Assembly (NCBI GenBank): GCA_033875255.1
Contig: JAWZSN010000022.1
Location: forward strand, 31,403 to 95,402
Reading direction: 5' to 3'
DNA length: 64,000 nt
Source: Marinimicrococcus sp033875255
GTDB lineage: Bacteria; Pseudomonadota; Alphaproteobacteria; Geminicoccales; Geminicoccaceae
Positions within the stretch are counted from its first letter, which is position 1; each line of letters begins with the position of its first letter. The notes under the pieces are model-generated. The model was not told where the DNA came from. It made no database searches and saw only the letters and a list, made by a program, of their open reading frames with translations. A program made the position numbers and the translations under genes. Shown in pieces: positions 37,170-47,104 of the stretch.

Positions 37170-39122
37170 ATGTGCGGCTTTGCCGGCCTGATCGACCCGC
37201 ACTGCACCGCCCCGGACCGGCTGGCCCGGGCGGCGGAGCGCATGATCGCGCCGATCGCGCATCGCGGCCCTGACGATGCCGGCGTGCATGTCGAGGCGGT
37301 GGCGGGCCTGGCGTTGGGCTTTCGCCGCCTCGCCGTGCTCGAGCCGGGCCCGGCCGGGCACCAGCCGATGATCTCGGCGAGCGGGCGCTCGGTCCTGGTG
37401 TTCAATGGCGAGATCTACAATGCGGCCGCCCTGCGCCGCCTGCTGGCGGAGGAGGGGCAGCACTTTCGCGGGCGTTCGGACACGGAGGTGCTGCTCGAGG
37501 CGTGCGAGCGGTGGGGTGTCGCCGAGGCGCTCCGCCGTGCGGTGGGCATGTTCGCCCTGGCCTTCTGGGACCGGACGCGACGGGACCTGGTTCTGGCCCG
37601 CGACAGGCTCGGCAAGAAGCCCCTGTTCTACGGCGTCGGGGGCGGCCGGTTCTTCTTCGCCTCCCAGCCCAAGAGCCTGCTGGCGCTGGAGGGTGTGGAG
37701 CGGCGGATCGACCGCGAGGCGCTGCGCCTCTACCTGCGCCACGGGTATGTGCCGGCGCCGCATGCCATCTTCGCCGGGCTGCGCAAACTACCGGCGGGAG
37801 CGATCGGCCGCTGGCGGCAGGGCGGCGAGCTGCTGATCGAGCGTTACTGGTCGCCTGCCGAGGCCGCCGCGGCGCCGCCCCTGGAACTCGCCCCCGAGGC
37901 TGCCGTCGACGCGCTGGAGACGCTCCTGGGCGAGACCGTGGCCTGCCGTCTGCATGCCGACGTGCCGCTGGGCGCCTTTCTCTCCGGCGGCGTCGACAGC
38001 TCGCTGATCGTGGCGCTGATGCAGCGGGCGAGCGGGGGAGCCGTCGAGACCTTCTCGATCGGCTTCGAGGATCCGGCCCTCGACGAGGCGCCCATGGCGC
38101 GCCGGGTCGCCGCCCACCTGGGGACCCGGCACCACGAGCTTTATGTGGGTTCCGCCGAGGCGCTGGCCGGCGTGCCACAGCTACCCGAATGGTTCGACGA
38201 GCCGTTCGCCGACTATTCCGCATTGCCCACTCTGCTGTTATGCCGTTTCGCGCGCCGCGGCGTCACGGTGGCGCTCTCTGGCGACGGTGGCGACGAGCTG
38301 TTTGCGGGCTATCGCCGCTATGCCCAGACACTGGCGCTCAAGCGCCGCCTCGACCGCCTGCCGCGGGCGGCCCTGCCGCTGGCGCGCGCGCTGGGCACGG
38401 TGCCCGATGCGGCATGGGAGGGAGCCGGCCGTCTCCTGCCGGCGGCGTTGGAGGGCGCGCGGCTGGGCGAGCGGGCGCGGCGGCTGGCAGCGCTGGCGGG
38501 GGCATCGCCGCAGGCGGTCATGGACGACATGACCAGCCACTGGCCGGAGCCGGCACGCCTGTTGCGCGAGGACAGGCCGGCCGGCAGGCGGAGAAAGCCG
38601 GCGCCGTCAGGGACGGCGCCGCTCGCCGGCCTCAGGCTCCACGACCTGGAGCGCTGGCTGGCCGACGACATTCTCGTCAAGGTCGACCGCGCGAGCATGG
38701 CGGCGAGCCTCGAGGTCCGCGCCCCGCTGCTCGACCACCGCATGGTCGAGCTCGCCTTGCGGCTGCCCTTGCCGCTGCTGCAGCGCGACGGGCGGGGCAA
38801 GTGGCCGCTACGCCAGCTGCTGGGGCGGCATCTGCCCTCGACCCTGATCGACCGCCCCAAGCAGGGCTTCGCGCCGCCGGTGCAGCAATGGCTGCGCGGG
38901 CCGCTGCGCGACTGGGCAGAGGATCTGCTCGAGCCGGCTCGGCTCGACGCCGACGGGCTGTTCGACACAGGCCTCGTCCGGCGGATCTGGCGACAGCATC
39001 TCGAGGGGCGCGTCGACCGGCGCTTCCCGCTGTGGAACCTGCTGATGCTCCAGGCCTGGAAGCAGCGCTGGCTCGCCCCGGCCGGAGGCGGCGCTCACTC
39101 CTGCTCGGCGGTCGCTCCGTAG
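37170..39122 (+). CDS. asnB: Glutamine-hydrolysing asparagine synthase (AsnB type)
   Basis: 650 residues. Translation from ATG at 37170 gives Met-Cys-Gly-Phe, placing nucleophile Cys2 of the class II glutaminase domain correctly (MCGFAGLI, HRGPDD, FNGEIYN). The synthetase domain has the PP-loop LSGGVDSS near residue 271 and LSGDGGDELFAGYRRY. This long form is common in exopolysaccharide or aminoacyl-modification clusters, but no such cluster is seen here. Its 3' end overlaps the opposite GGDEF-like gene by 28 bases. Confidence 0.93.
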   Translation: MCGFAGLIDPHCTAPDRLARAAERMIAPIAHRGPDDAGVHVEAVAGLALGFRRLAVLEPGPAGHQPMISASGRSVLVFNGEIYNAAALRRLLAEEGQHFRGRSDTEVLLEACERWGVAEALRRAVGMFALAFWDRTRRDLVLARDRLGKKPLFYGVGGGRFFFASQPKSLLALEGVERRIDREALRLYLRHGYVPAPHAIFAGLRKLPAGAIGRWRQGGELLIERYWSPAEAAAAPPLELAPEAAVDALETLLGETVACRLHADVPLGAFLSGGVDSSLIVALMQRASGGAVETFSIGFEDPALDEAPMARRVAAHLGTRHHELYVGSAEALAGVPQLPEWFDEPFADYSALPTLLLCRFARRGVTVALSGDGGDELFAGYRRYAQTLALKRRLDRLPRAALPLARALGTVPDAAWEGAGRLLPAALEGARLGERARRLAALAGASPQAVMDDMTSHWPEPARLLREDRPAGRRRKPAPSGTAPLAGLRLHDLERWLADDILVKVDRASMAASLEVRAPLLDHRMVELALRLPLPLLQRDGRGKWPLRQLLGRHLPSTLIDRPKQGFAPPVQQWLRGPLRDWAEDLLEPARLDADGLFDTGLVRRIWRQHLEGRVDRRFPLWNLLMLQAWKQRWLAPAGGGAHSCSAVAP

Positions 39123-40480
39123 ACCTCGAAGCCGCTGCCGCCCTCTCGGCGTGCCGACCCCAGAGCCCGGCCGGCGCGCTCCAAAAGCTCGTCGGCATTG
39201 GCTGCATGGGTCGGGTAGAGGGCCACGCCGACGCTGATCTCGAGCACCGCCTCGCGCCCCAGTACCGCTATCGGCTGGCGCAACCTGGGCAGCAGCCGGC
39301 CGCCGAGCGCATGGGCGTCGCGAGCGTTCCGGACATCGGTCTGGAGCAGCGCGAAGGCGCCGCCCTCCAGTCGCGCTGCCGTGTCCGTGGCGCGCACGGT
39401 GGCGTTCAGGACGCCGGCGAAGGCCCGGTGCACGGCATCCCGGTCAAGGCGTTCGGCGCTACCGTCCACCGGTCTAAAGCCGGCGAGCTCGAACATCGCC
39501 AGGGCGACCATGCGGCGCTCGCGGCGGGCCCGCGCCAGCGCGTGATCGAGCCTGTCCCAAAGGGTCGAGGCGGTAGCGAGGCCGGTGAGCGGGTCGTACA
39601 TCGCCAGCCGCCGGATCTCGGCTTCCGGCAGCCGGCGGCCGGAGACGTCGCGGAGGATCGCCAGATGGAGGCGCAGACTGCCGTGCACCGCCTCGCCCAC
39701 CGACACTTCGAGGCTGCGCGTCGTGCCGTCGGCGTGGCGCCCCGCCATGGCCAGCGGTCCGGCGCCGGCGGCGGCCGGCAGCCGCCAATCCTCGATCACC
39801 TCCCCGACCGGGTGCGCCAGCAGATCCGCGGGCTCCTTGCCGAACAGAAGCTCGGCCGGCCGGTTCGCGAGACGGATCACGCCCATCGGGTCGACGACCA
39901 GGGCAGCGTCCGGCACGGTCTCGACCATTGCGTGCAGGGGCCCTTCGGCCGAGATCCCCAAAAGCAGGCGGTGGCGTCCATCTGGCGCTGCGGCCACCGG
40001 CAGGATCAGCTGCTCGCAGGCGGTCGACAGCGCCTCCTCGGGCGGCTCGTACGCGACATGGAGCGGCTCGCCGCGCTTGAGCACCGCCCCGCAGGCGGCG
40101 GCGAGAAAGCCATCGGGCCAAAGGCCGGGTTTCGAGAGCAGCATGTCCTGCAGGCCGCCGCCGCACTGGCGGACGAGATCGGGGCCTAGATGCACGAAGC
40201 GGAAATCAGTCCCGCCGCCGACCGCCTCGACGAGGGCGAGCTCGTCGGCCAGCGGCCCCAGCCGCTTGGCCGCCGCGGCGGCGGCTGGCAGCAAGCCGCT
40301 GCCATCCTGCAGGGCGCTCCACAGGCGATGCAGGCGGCGCAGCTGCGGCGGGCGGATCGAGGCCTCAGACGGCCCCCATGAGAAAACCGGCACGCGCCGC
40401 CGCTCGCGCTGGAAGATCGCGCGCAGGGCCTCGTCATCCCCCATCGCGATCTCTTCGGCCAAACGGCAACGTTGCTGCAT
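39095..40480 (-). CDS. PAS protein with degenerate GGDEF domain
   Basis: About 461 residues. An N-terminal region with a PAS-like fold of unknown ligand (residues about 1-140), a second PAS (VPDAALVVDPMGVIRLANRPA), then a GGDEF domain whose signature is EGGAF instead of GGDEF and whose metal-binding DLDGF is ELAGF, so it should not make cyclic di-GMP. The inhibitory site RxxD (RATD, five residues before the signature) is kept, suggesting it could bind cyclic di-GMP as a receptor. Start uncertain: 40480 or 40444. Tail-to-tail with asnB. Confidence 0.8.
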   Translation of the reverse strand: MQQRCRLAEEIAMGDDEALRAIFQRERRRVPVFSWGPSEASIRPPQLRRLHRLWSALQDGSGLLPAAAAAAKRLGPLADELALVEAVGGGTDFRFVHLGPDLVRQCGGGLQDMLLSKPGLWPDGFLAAACGAVLKRGEPLHVAYEPPEEALSTACEQLILPVAAAPDGRHRLLLGISAEGPLHAMVETVPDAALVVDPMGVIRLANRPAELLFGKEPADLLAHPVGEVIEDWRLPAAAGAGPLAMAGRHADGTTRSLEVSVGEAVHGSLRLHLAILRDVSGRRLPEAEIRRLAMYDPLTGLATASTLWDRLDHALARARRERRMVALAMFELAGFRPVDGSAERLDRDAVHRAFAGVLNATVRATDTAARLEGGAFALLQTDVRNARDAHALGGRLLPRLRQPIAVLGREAVLEISVGVALYPTHAANADELLERAGRALGSARREGGSGFEVYGATAEQE

Positions 40481-40716
40481 CGGGAGCCTCGGGCGCTGGA
40501 GCCTGGACGGCGCAGCGGCGGACGCGCCGCGCAGGGTCCGCTCATGGCGGGGCATCTTGCCTGCTTGTCGGCCCGGCGCCAAGGCGTTGGAGGATCGCAA
40601 AGCGAGGCGTGGCGCGGATGGCGAGGCCGGGCGTGCAGCTCGGGCCGCGGGGAGCCCGCGATTTGGCTCTGGCCGGTCGATCGGCTACATGCGGGCGATG
40701 GCAGACGGGGGCGCAG

Positions 40717-41700
40717 ATGCTTCTATCCTTCGAGAGGGCTTCGCGCGAGCTGCGGCCGGTCGATCCGGCGGCAGGCAGCGCGCTGGCAGAGGACGTGGTG
40801 TGGGTCGACGTGCACGAGCCGGACGCGGCGGAGGCGGCGTTCGTCGAGCGGTGGCTCGGCGCCGAGCTGCCGACCCGCGAAGAGATGCGCGAGATCGAGG
40901 CCTCGGCCCGCGTCTACGAGGAGCACGCCGTCCTGTTCATGACCTCGACGCTGCTGGTCGATGCCGACACGCCGCAGCCACGACGCAGCGAGGTCACCTT
41001 CATCCTCAAGGACGAGAAGCTCGTCACTCTGCGCTATGCCGACCCGCAGCCCTTCAAGAACGCGCCCCAGCGGCTCGAGCGCCAGGGGCGCTGGCTGACC
41101 TCCGGCCAGGCGGCATTCTTCTGGCTGGTCGACGGTATCATCGCCCGCCTTGCCGATATTCTCGAGCGCGCCACCGCCGACACCGAGGCCCTCTCGCGCG
41201 ACATCTTCCGGGCGGCGGCGCGCGAGCGCGGCGTGGCGCGGCCGGACCTCACCGAAGCCATGGGACGGATCGGCCGCAACGGCGACACCGCCTCGACCAT
41301 CCGTGAGTGCCTGCACACGCTGCAGCGCGTGCTGTTCGCGGTCGGCACCTCGGAAGTGCTGCCGGCGGCCCGCCGGAAGGAGGTGCGCAGCCGGGCCAAG
41401 ATCCTGCAGCGCGACGTCGCCTCGCTGACCGACCATGCTGGCTTCCTCACCCAGAAGGTCAACCTCCTGCTCGACGCCACGCTGGGGCTTATCAACATCG
41501 AGCAGAACGCCATCATCAAGATCTTCTCGGTGGCCGCCGTGGTGTTCCTGCCGCCGACCCTCATCGCCAGCATCTACGGCATGAACTTCGCCCACATGCC
41601 CGAGCTTGGCCTGCGCTTCGGCTATCCCCTGGCACTCGCCCTCATGGTGGTCTCGGCGATCCTTCCCTACGTCTATTTCAAGCGGCGCGGCTGGCTCTAG
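40717..41700 (+). CDS. corA: CorA-family magnesium/cobalt transporter
   Basis: 327 residues. A large cytoplasmic N-terminal domain and two C-terminal membrane helices; the pore signature GMN is at residues 288-290 (YGMNF), followed by a conserved second helix and basic end (FKRRGWL). The ATG at 40717 is preferred over in-frame starts far upstream, which lie in sequence without family character. Single gene. Confidence 0.93.
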   Translation: MLLSFERASRELRPVDPAAGSALAEDVVWVDVHEPDAAEAAFVERWLGAELPTREEMREIEASARVYEEHAVLFMTSTLLVDADTPQPRRSEVTFILKDEKLVTLRYADPQPFKNAPQRLERQGRWLTSGQAAFFWLVDGIIARLADILERATADTEALSRDIFRAAARERGVARPDLTEAMGRIGRNGDTASTIRECLHTLQRVLFAVGTSEVLPAARRKEVRSRAKILQRDVASLTDHAGFLTQKVNLLLDATLGLINIEQNAIIKIFSVAAVVFLPPTLIASIYGMNFAHMPELGLRFGYPLALALMVVSAILPYVYFKRRGWL

Positions 41701-41900
41701 ACGTGACGCGGCGGCGCTGCGCCCGGCACCGCCACCGCAGCCCTGCCCGAGCTGGCGCGTTGGACAGGGCTCGGCTGCCGGCAACCGGTGGCGGGCTGCC
41801 CCGCGCGATCAGGTGGTTGAGCCGTTCGCCGGGGCCGCTAGGATGAGGCAAAGCTAGACAGGATGGCCGCGGCGACGGCGGCCGGCATGGGGAGGAGCAG

Positions 41901-44213
41901 ATGGCGAAGTTCGGAATTGGCCAGCCGGTGCGCCGGGTCGAGGATCAGCGGCTGCTGACCGGCAAGGGCCGCTATACCGACGACATCAACCTGCCGGGGC
42001 AGGCGTGGGGCTATGTCCTCCGCTCGCCGCATGCCCACGCCCGCATCAACAAGCTCGAGGTTAGCGCCGCCAGGGCCGCGCCCGGCGTGCTGGCCGTGGT
42101 CACCGGCGCCGACATGGCAGCGGCCGGCGACAATGCGGTGCCGTGCTTCATCCCCATGGAGAACCGCGACGGCAGCAAGGCGCCGAGCCCGCAGCATCCG
42201 ATCCTGTGCACCGACAAGGTGCGCTATGTCGGCGACAACGTGGCCTTCGTGGTGGCCGAGACCATGGCCCAGGCCCGCGACGCCGCGGAGCTGATCGAGG
42301 TCGACTACGAGGAGCTGGCGGCCGCCGCCGAGACCGCCAATGCGGGCGCCGGCGACGATCTCTTCGAGGACTGCCCCGGCAACGTCGCCTTCGACTGGCA
42401 CTACGGCCAGGAGAGCGAGGTCGAGCAGGCTTTCTCCAGGGCCACCCATGTGACGCGCATCGAGCTGGTCAACAACCGGCTCGTCTGCAACGCCATGGAG
42501 CCGCGCGCCGCGGTCGGCGAGTATGACGAGGCGGAGGGCAAGGTCACGGTGCACACCTGCACCCAGGGTCCCTGGGCGTTCCGCGACACCGTCGCCAAGA
42601 ATCTCGGCCTGCCTAACGAGAAGGTGCGGATCATCACCGCCGATGTCGGCGGCGGGTTCGGCATGAAGGCGATGTTCTATCCCGAGTACACGATGTGCGC
42701 CTACGCCGCTCGCGCCCTCAAGCGGCCGGTGAAGTGGACCAGCGACCGCAGCGAGGGCTTTTTGTCCGACTCGATGGGCCGCGACCACGTCACCACCGCC
42801 GAGCTGGCGCTCGACGGCGACAGGCGGATCATTGGCCTGCGGGTGAGCACCATCGCCAACATGGGCGCCTACTACTACTTCTTCGCACCCTTCATCCCCA
42901 CTGGCGCCGCCCTCAAGGTGCTGCCCGGCGTCTACGACATTCCCTGCCTGAGCTACGGCGTGAAGGGTGTGTTCACCAACACCGTGCCGGTGGACGCCTA
43001 TCGTGGCGCCGGGCGGCCGGAATCGATCTACTGCATGGAGCGGCTGATCGAGGCAGCGGCGCGCGATCTCGACATGGACCCAACCGAGCTGCGCCGCATC
43101 AACTTCATCAAGCCGGAGCAGATGCCCTACAAGACGTCGGCCGGCGAGCTCTACGATACCGGCGAGTTCGCCCGGGTCATGGATGCCTGCAAGGCGAAGG
43201 CCGACTGGCAGGGCCTCGGCCAGCGTCGCCAGGAAGCCGCGAACCGCGGCCGCTATCGCGGCATCGGCATGTGCTACTATATCGAGTCGACCATGGGCGA
43301 CCCGACCGAGCATGCCACCGTGCGCTTCGAGGAGGATGGCGGGATCGCGGTGCTGGTGGGGACCCAGTCCAACGGCCAGGGCCACGAGACCGCCTATGCC
43401 CAGGTGCTCCACGACAAGCTGAATGTGCCGTTCGAGAAGATCCGCATCATCCAGGGCGATACCGACCAGATCCGCTCGGGCGGCGGCACTGGCGGCTCGC
43501 GCTCGCTGACCGCCCAGGGCATGGCGATCATCGACGCCTCGGACGCGGTGATCGAGAAGGGCAAGGCCTACGCCGCCCAGGTCTTCGAGACGGCGGCCGC
43601 CGACATCGGCTTCGATGAGGGCACCTTCCGGGTGGCCGGCACGGACAAGGCGATCGGCATCATGGAGCTCGCTGCCAAGGCGCGTACCATGAGCGTCCCG
43701 GGTCTCGAGGGCGGGCTGGACGCCACGGCGACCACCAACCTCCCGGCCTGGACGTTCCCCAACGGCTGCCACATCGCCGAGGTCGAGATCGACCCGGATA
43801 CCGGCATTGTCGAGATCGCCCGCTACAACATCGTCGACGACTTCGGCGTGATCCTCAATCCCATGCTGGTCGAGGGCCAGGTGCATGGCGGCGTGGTGCA
43901 GGGGATCGGCCAGGCGCTGCTCGAGCACACCGTCTATGACGAGAGCGGCCAGCTCCTGACCGGCTCGTTCATGGACTACTGCATGCCGCGCGCCGACGAC
44001 CTGCCGCAGTTCGACTTCTCGACCATCGAGGTGCCCTGCAAGAACAACGGCATGGGCGTGAAAGGCTGTGGCGAGGCCGGCTCGGTGGGCTCGCCGGCGG
44101 CCATCATCAACGCCATCATCGACGCGCTTGCCCCGCTGGGCGTGCGCAGCATCGACATGCCCGCCACCCGGGAGAAGGTCTGGCGCCTCTGCCAGCAGCA
44201 GAAGGCCGCCTGA
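41901..44213 (+). CDS. Molybdopterin-binding (large) subunit of a xanthine dehydrogenase-family enzyme
   Basis: 770 residues, full length. N-terminal GIGQPVRRVEDQRLLTGKGRYTDDI, molybdopterin contacts such as DVGGGFGMK and NGQGHETAYAQ, and the catalytic glutamate in GVKGCGEAGSVGSP. The active-site loop reads AYRGAGRPES, as in aldehyde-oxidising or aromatic hydroxylases, not the Cys-containing loop of CO dehydrogenase. The small [2Fe-2S] and medium FAD subunit genes are not adjacent, which is unusual; they may be elsewhere. Confidence 0.92.
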   Translation: MAKFGIGQPVRRVEDQRLLTGKGRYTDDINLPGQAWGYVLRSPHAHARINKLEVSAARAAPGVLAVVTGADMAAAGDNAVPCFIPMENRDGSKAPSPQHPILCTDKVRYVGDNVAFVVAETMAQARDAAELIEVDYEELAAAAETANAGAGDDLFEDCPGNVAFDWHYGQESEVEQAFSRATHVTRIELVNNRLVCNAMEPRAAVGEYDEAEGKVTVHTCTQGPWAFRDTVAKNLGLPNEKVRIITADVGGGFGMKAMFYPEYTMCAYAARALKRPVKWTSDRSEGFLSDSMGRDHVTTAELALDGDRRIIGLRVSTIANMGAYYYFFAPFIPTGAALKVLPGVYDIPCLSYGVKGVFTNTVPVDAYRGAGRPESIYCMERLIEAAARDLDMDPTELRRINFIKPEQMPYKTSAGELYDTGEFARVMDACKAKADWQGLGQRRQEAANRGRYRGIGMCYYIESTMGDPTEHATVRFEEDGGIAVLVGTQSNGQGHETAYAQVLHDKLNVPFEKIRIIQGDTDQIRSGGGTGGSRSLTAQGMAIIDASDAVIEKGKAYAAQVFETAAADIGFDEGTFRVAGTDKAIGIMELAAKARTMSVPGLEGGLDATATTNLPAWTFPNGCHIAEVEIDPDTGIVEIARYNIVDDFGVILNPMLVEGQVHGGVVQGIGQALLEHTVYDESGQLLTGSFMDYCMPRADDLPQFDFSTIEVPCKNNGMGVKGCGEAGSVGSPAAIINAIIDALAPLGVRSIDMPATREKVWRLCQQQKAA

Positions 44214-44224
44214 CAGAAGGCGAC

Positions 44225-44265
44225 AGACGGGGGCGCGGCGGTACTTCCGGTCTGCGCCCCCGTCT
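44225..44265. terminator. Hairpin between convergent genes
   Basis: A 12-bp perfect stem, AGACGGGGGCGC (44225-44236) with GCGCCCCCGTCT (44254-44265), loop of 17 bases, between the ends of the hydroxylase and nuclease genes. No U-run on either side, so termination is plausible but not certain. Confidence 0.5.
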
Positions 44266-44323
44266 CGGTCCCGGCATGGGGCAGGGGCGCGTCGTCGTGG
44301 CCACCAGGGGGGCCGGGGCGAGC

Positions 44324-45907
44324 TCAGTCGCGCAGCGTGCGGCGCAGACGCCCGAGCAGGTCGAGGCGGGCGCGGTCGTCGCCGAGCTGCTTGGTCTCGC
44401 GATCGATGTCGAGCATGAGGCGGGCGAAGGCGTTGTGCCAGTCGGCGGGGCTGGAGGCGAACCGGGCCTCGAGGCGCGGCGGGCCGCCGGGCAGTGCCTC
44501 GGCGCAGCCCGGCCGTAAGGCGAAGCGCTGGTCGAGAGCCGGCTGGATGATCGGCGACCGGCAGCCCGACGCGTCGAGGCGCTGGCGCAGCCTGTCGATC
44601 GCATGATCCTCGCCGTGGACGAGGAAGACACCGCCGCGCACCGGCTGGCGGGCGGCCAGCCATCGCATCAGCTCGGGCTGGTCAGCGTGGCCCGAGAACC
44701 CGTCGATCTGCCGGATCCGCGCCTTGACCGAGATTTCCTCGCCGCCGAGCCGGATGGTGCTCTCGCCCGAGAGGATGACGTGGCCGAGCGTGCCTGGCGC
44801 CTGATAGCCGGTGAACAGCACGGTCGACTGGGGGCGCCAGAGATTATGCCGCAGATGGTGGCGGATGCGGCCGGCCTCGCACATCCCGCTGGCCGCCAGC
44901 ACGATGGCCCCTCCGGTGATCCGGTTGATCGCCATGCTTTCCTCGGCGGTCACGCAGAAGCGCAGCTCGGGCCGCTCGAACAAGCGGCGCAGATCGCCGG
45001 CCTCGTGCAGCGTGTCGCGGTAGTGGGCGAAGACCTCGGTGGCGCGGATCGCCAGGGGCGAGTCGAGGAACACCGGGCAGGAGGGGATCTCCCGATGCGC
45101 CATCAGGTCCATGATGGTGTAAAGCAGCTCCTGGCTGCGCTCCACGGCGAACGCCGGGATGACGAGGTTGCCGCCGGCGGCCAGCGCGTCGGCGATCTCC
45201 CGGCGCAGCCGGTCGCGGCGCTGCTCGAGGGTCACGTCCTCGCGGTCGCGATCACCGTAGGTGGCTTCCATGATGACATAGTCGAGGCCTCTGGGTCCTG
45301 ACGGGCTATCGTGGAAGATCTTGTCCTCGGGCCCGATATCGCCCGAGAACAGGAGCCGCAGGTGCTGGCCCGTGCCGTCCGCGATCTCGATCTCGAGCGA
45401 GGCCGAGCCAAGGATGTGGCTGGCATTCCAGAACTGCACCCGCACGCCGGGCGCCGCCTCGAACCAGCGGCCATAGTCGCACGCCTCGACCCGCTCGAGA
45501 CAGGCCTCGGCATCGGCCCGGGTGTAGATCGGCTCGACGGTCTCGCGCCCGCGCCGCCGGTTGCGGGCGTTCAGCCGGCGCACCTCGCTCTCCTGGATGT
45601 AGCCACTGTCCGGGAGCATGAAGCGTAGCAGCTCGAGGGTCGGCTCGGTGGCCATCACCGGCCCCTCGAAACCCGCCTTCCAGAGTTTGGGAAGGAGTCC
45701 CGCATGATCGATATGGGCGTGGGTGAGGAGGACGAAGTCGATGCTCTTTGGCGCGAACGGGAAGGGCCCGTAGTTGAGCTCACGGATCGTCTTGGTGCCC
45801 TGGAAGAGGCCGCAATCCACCAGAAAGCGGCCCTTGGGATGCTCGATCAGAAAGCAGCTGCCGGTGACCGTCGATGCGGCGCCGTGAAAGGTCAGCCTGA
45901 TCGGCAT
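44324..45907 (-). CDS. Metallo-beta-lactamase / beta-CASP RNA-processing exonuclease
   Basis: 527 residues. The zinc site HAHIDHAG (His63, His65, Asp67, His68) and the beta-CASP region with motifs around VILAASGMCEAGRIRHHL, then DGFSGHADQPEL, identify the YSH1/CPSF-type branch of predicted RNA exonucleases. It probably acts on RNA 3' or 5' ends in the cytoplasm. The C-terminal 80 residues are a family-variable extension. Start at 45907 (MPIRLTFHGAASTVTGSC) is canonical. Confidence 0.9.
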   Translation of the reverse strand: MPIRLTFHGAASTVTGSCFLIEHPKGRFLVDCGLFQGTKTIRELNYGPFPFAPKSIDFVLLTHAHIDHAGLLPKLWKAGFEGPVMATEPTLELLRFMLPDSGYIQESEVRRLNARNRRRGRETVEPIYTRADAEACLERVEACDYGRWFEAAPGVRVQFWNASHILGSASLEIEIADGTGQHLRLLFSGDIGPEDKIFHDSPSGPRGLDYVIMEATYGDRDREDVTLEQRRDRLRREIADALAAGGNLVIPAFAVERSQELLYTIMDLMAHREIPSCPVFLDSPLAIRATEVFAHYRDTLHEAGDLRRLFERPELRFCVTAEESMAINRITGGAIVLAASGMCEAGRIRHHLRHNLWRPQSTVLFTGYQAPGTLGHVILSGESTIRLGGEEISVKARIRQIDGFSGHADQPELMRWLAARQPVRGGVFLVHGEDHAIDRLRQRLDASGCRSPIIQPALDQRFALRPGCAEALPGGPPRLEARFASSPADWHNAFARLMLDIDRETKQLGDDRARLDLLGRLRRTLRD

Positions 45908-46000
45908 CCGCCCTCGCCCGCTTGCCGTCGTCGATAGGCTTTCCTAGCAGTCGCTGGCGCCGCCCGGCAACGGCGCGGCCCGGTCAGGCGCAGGAGTGTT

Positions 46001-46927
46001 TCAGGCGACGGGCCCGTCGGCCCGGCGCTCCTCGTCCTTGCCCTCGCGATAGTGTTCCTCGATGGCGTGCCAGGCCTCCTCGGCGCTCTCGACGAACCGG
46101 AAAATGTCGAGATCGGTCTCGTCGATCACCCCCGCGTCGACCATCGCCTCGAAATTCACGAGCGTCTTCCAGTACGCCGCGTCGAACAGCAGCACCGGCA
46201 TCGGCCGGGCCTTGCCGGTCTGGATCAGGCAGAGCGTCTCGAAGAGCTCGTCCATCGTGCCGAAGCCGCCGGGGAAGATCACCAGTGCCCGCGCCCGCGT
46301 CAGGAGATGCATCTTGCGCAGGGCGAAGTAGTGGAAGCGGAAGCACAGCTCGGGGGTGATGTAGCGGTTGGGCGCCTGCTCGTGGGGCAGCACGATATTG
46401 TGGCCGATCGTGTCGGCTCCGGCCTCCAGCGCTCCCCGGTTGGCGGCCTCCATGACGCCCGGGCCGCCACCGGTGGTGATCACGAAGCGCTCGGTCCCGT
46501 TGCGCCTGTTCGCTTCTGCGACGAGGCGGCCGAAGCGTCGTGCCTCCTCGTAGTGACGCGATAGCCTGTCGAGGTTGCGGGCGATCTTGAGCTGCCGTTG
46601 CAGGCCCTTGTCTGCGGGCTTTTGCGCCGCCAGCCGCTCGGCTTCCTCGCGGCGCGCCCGGGCGATGGCCGGCTCGGCGATGCGCGCGCTGCCGAAAATG
46701 ACGATGGTCGATTCGATGCCGTGCGCCTGGAGCTCGAGCTCGGGCTTCAGCAGCTCGAGCTGGAGACGCACCGGGCGCAGCTCGTCACGCAGCAGGAAGT
46801 CCTGGTCGGCGAAGGCGAGGCGATAGCTGGGCGAGCGGGTCTGCGGCGTCACCACCTCCGGCTGCGCATGCTCCGCGTCCTCGCGTGCGCTCGGCAGGTT
46901 CACGTGCAGATGGTCCCGGGCATCCAT
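46001..46927 (-). CDS. LOG-family (lysine decarboxylase-like) protein
   Basis: 308 residues. The phosphoribohydrolase signature PGGFGTMDELFE and the upstream VITTGGGPGVMEAANRGA block are intact. Founders release cytokinin-type bases from nucleotide 5'-monophosphates. This is the longer bacterial form with about 70 extra N-terminal residues. True substrate in bacteria is mostly unknown. Lies 73 bases beyond the nuclease gene start, same strand, so the two may be co-transcribed. Confidence 0.9.
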   Translation of the reverse strand: MDARDHLHVNLPSAREDAEHAQPEVVTPQTRSPSYRLAFADQDFLLRDELRPVRLQLELLKPELELQAHGIESTIVIFGSARIAEPAIARARREEAERLAAQKPADKGLQRQLKIARNLDRLSRHYEEARRFGRLVAEANRRNGTERFVITTGGGPGVMEAANRGALEAGADTIGHNIVLPHEQAPNRYITPELCFRFHYFALRKMHLLTRARALVIFPGGFGTMDELFETLCLIQTGKARPMPVLLFDAAYWKTLVNFEAMVDAGVIDETDLDIFRFVESAEEAWHAIEEHYREGKDEERRADGPVA

Positions 46928-47036
46928 TATCAGGCTCCTCGCTCAAGCCCCCGTTGATCCGGGGGAACGTTCTATGTGGGCCGCGCGGAGGGCGCCCGCA
47001 ACGCGTGGAGCACCCCGACATACCCGATGGTGCCGT

Positions 47037-47080
47037 GCAAAAACGGCGAGGCCCCGGCGGCAGGTGCCACCGGGGCCTCG
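47037..47080 (-). terminator. Rho-independent terminator of the phasin gene
   Basis: An 11-bp perfect stem, CGAGGCCCCGG (47047-47057) with CCGGGGCCTCG (47070-47080), loop of 12. On the minus strand the hairpin is followed by CCGTTTTTG, a good U-run. It is 24 bases past the phasin stop. Confidence 0.85.
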
Positions 47081-47104
47081 CAGGCAGAGAGCTGTTGCCG
47101 TCGA

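Noticed and set aside
44225..44265. Bidirectional terminator with certainty
   Set aside because: The stem is perfect but there is no U-run on either side, so it is listed only with medium confidence.
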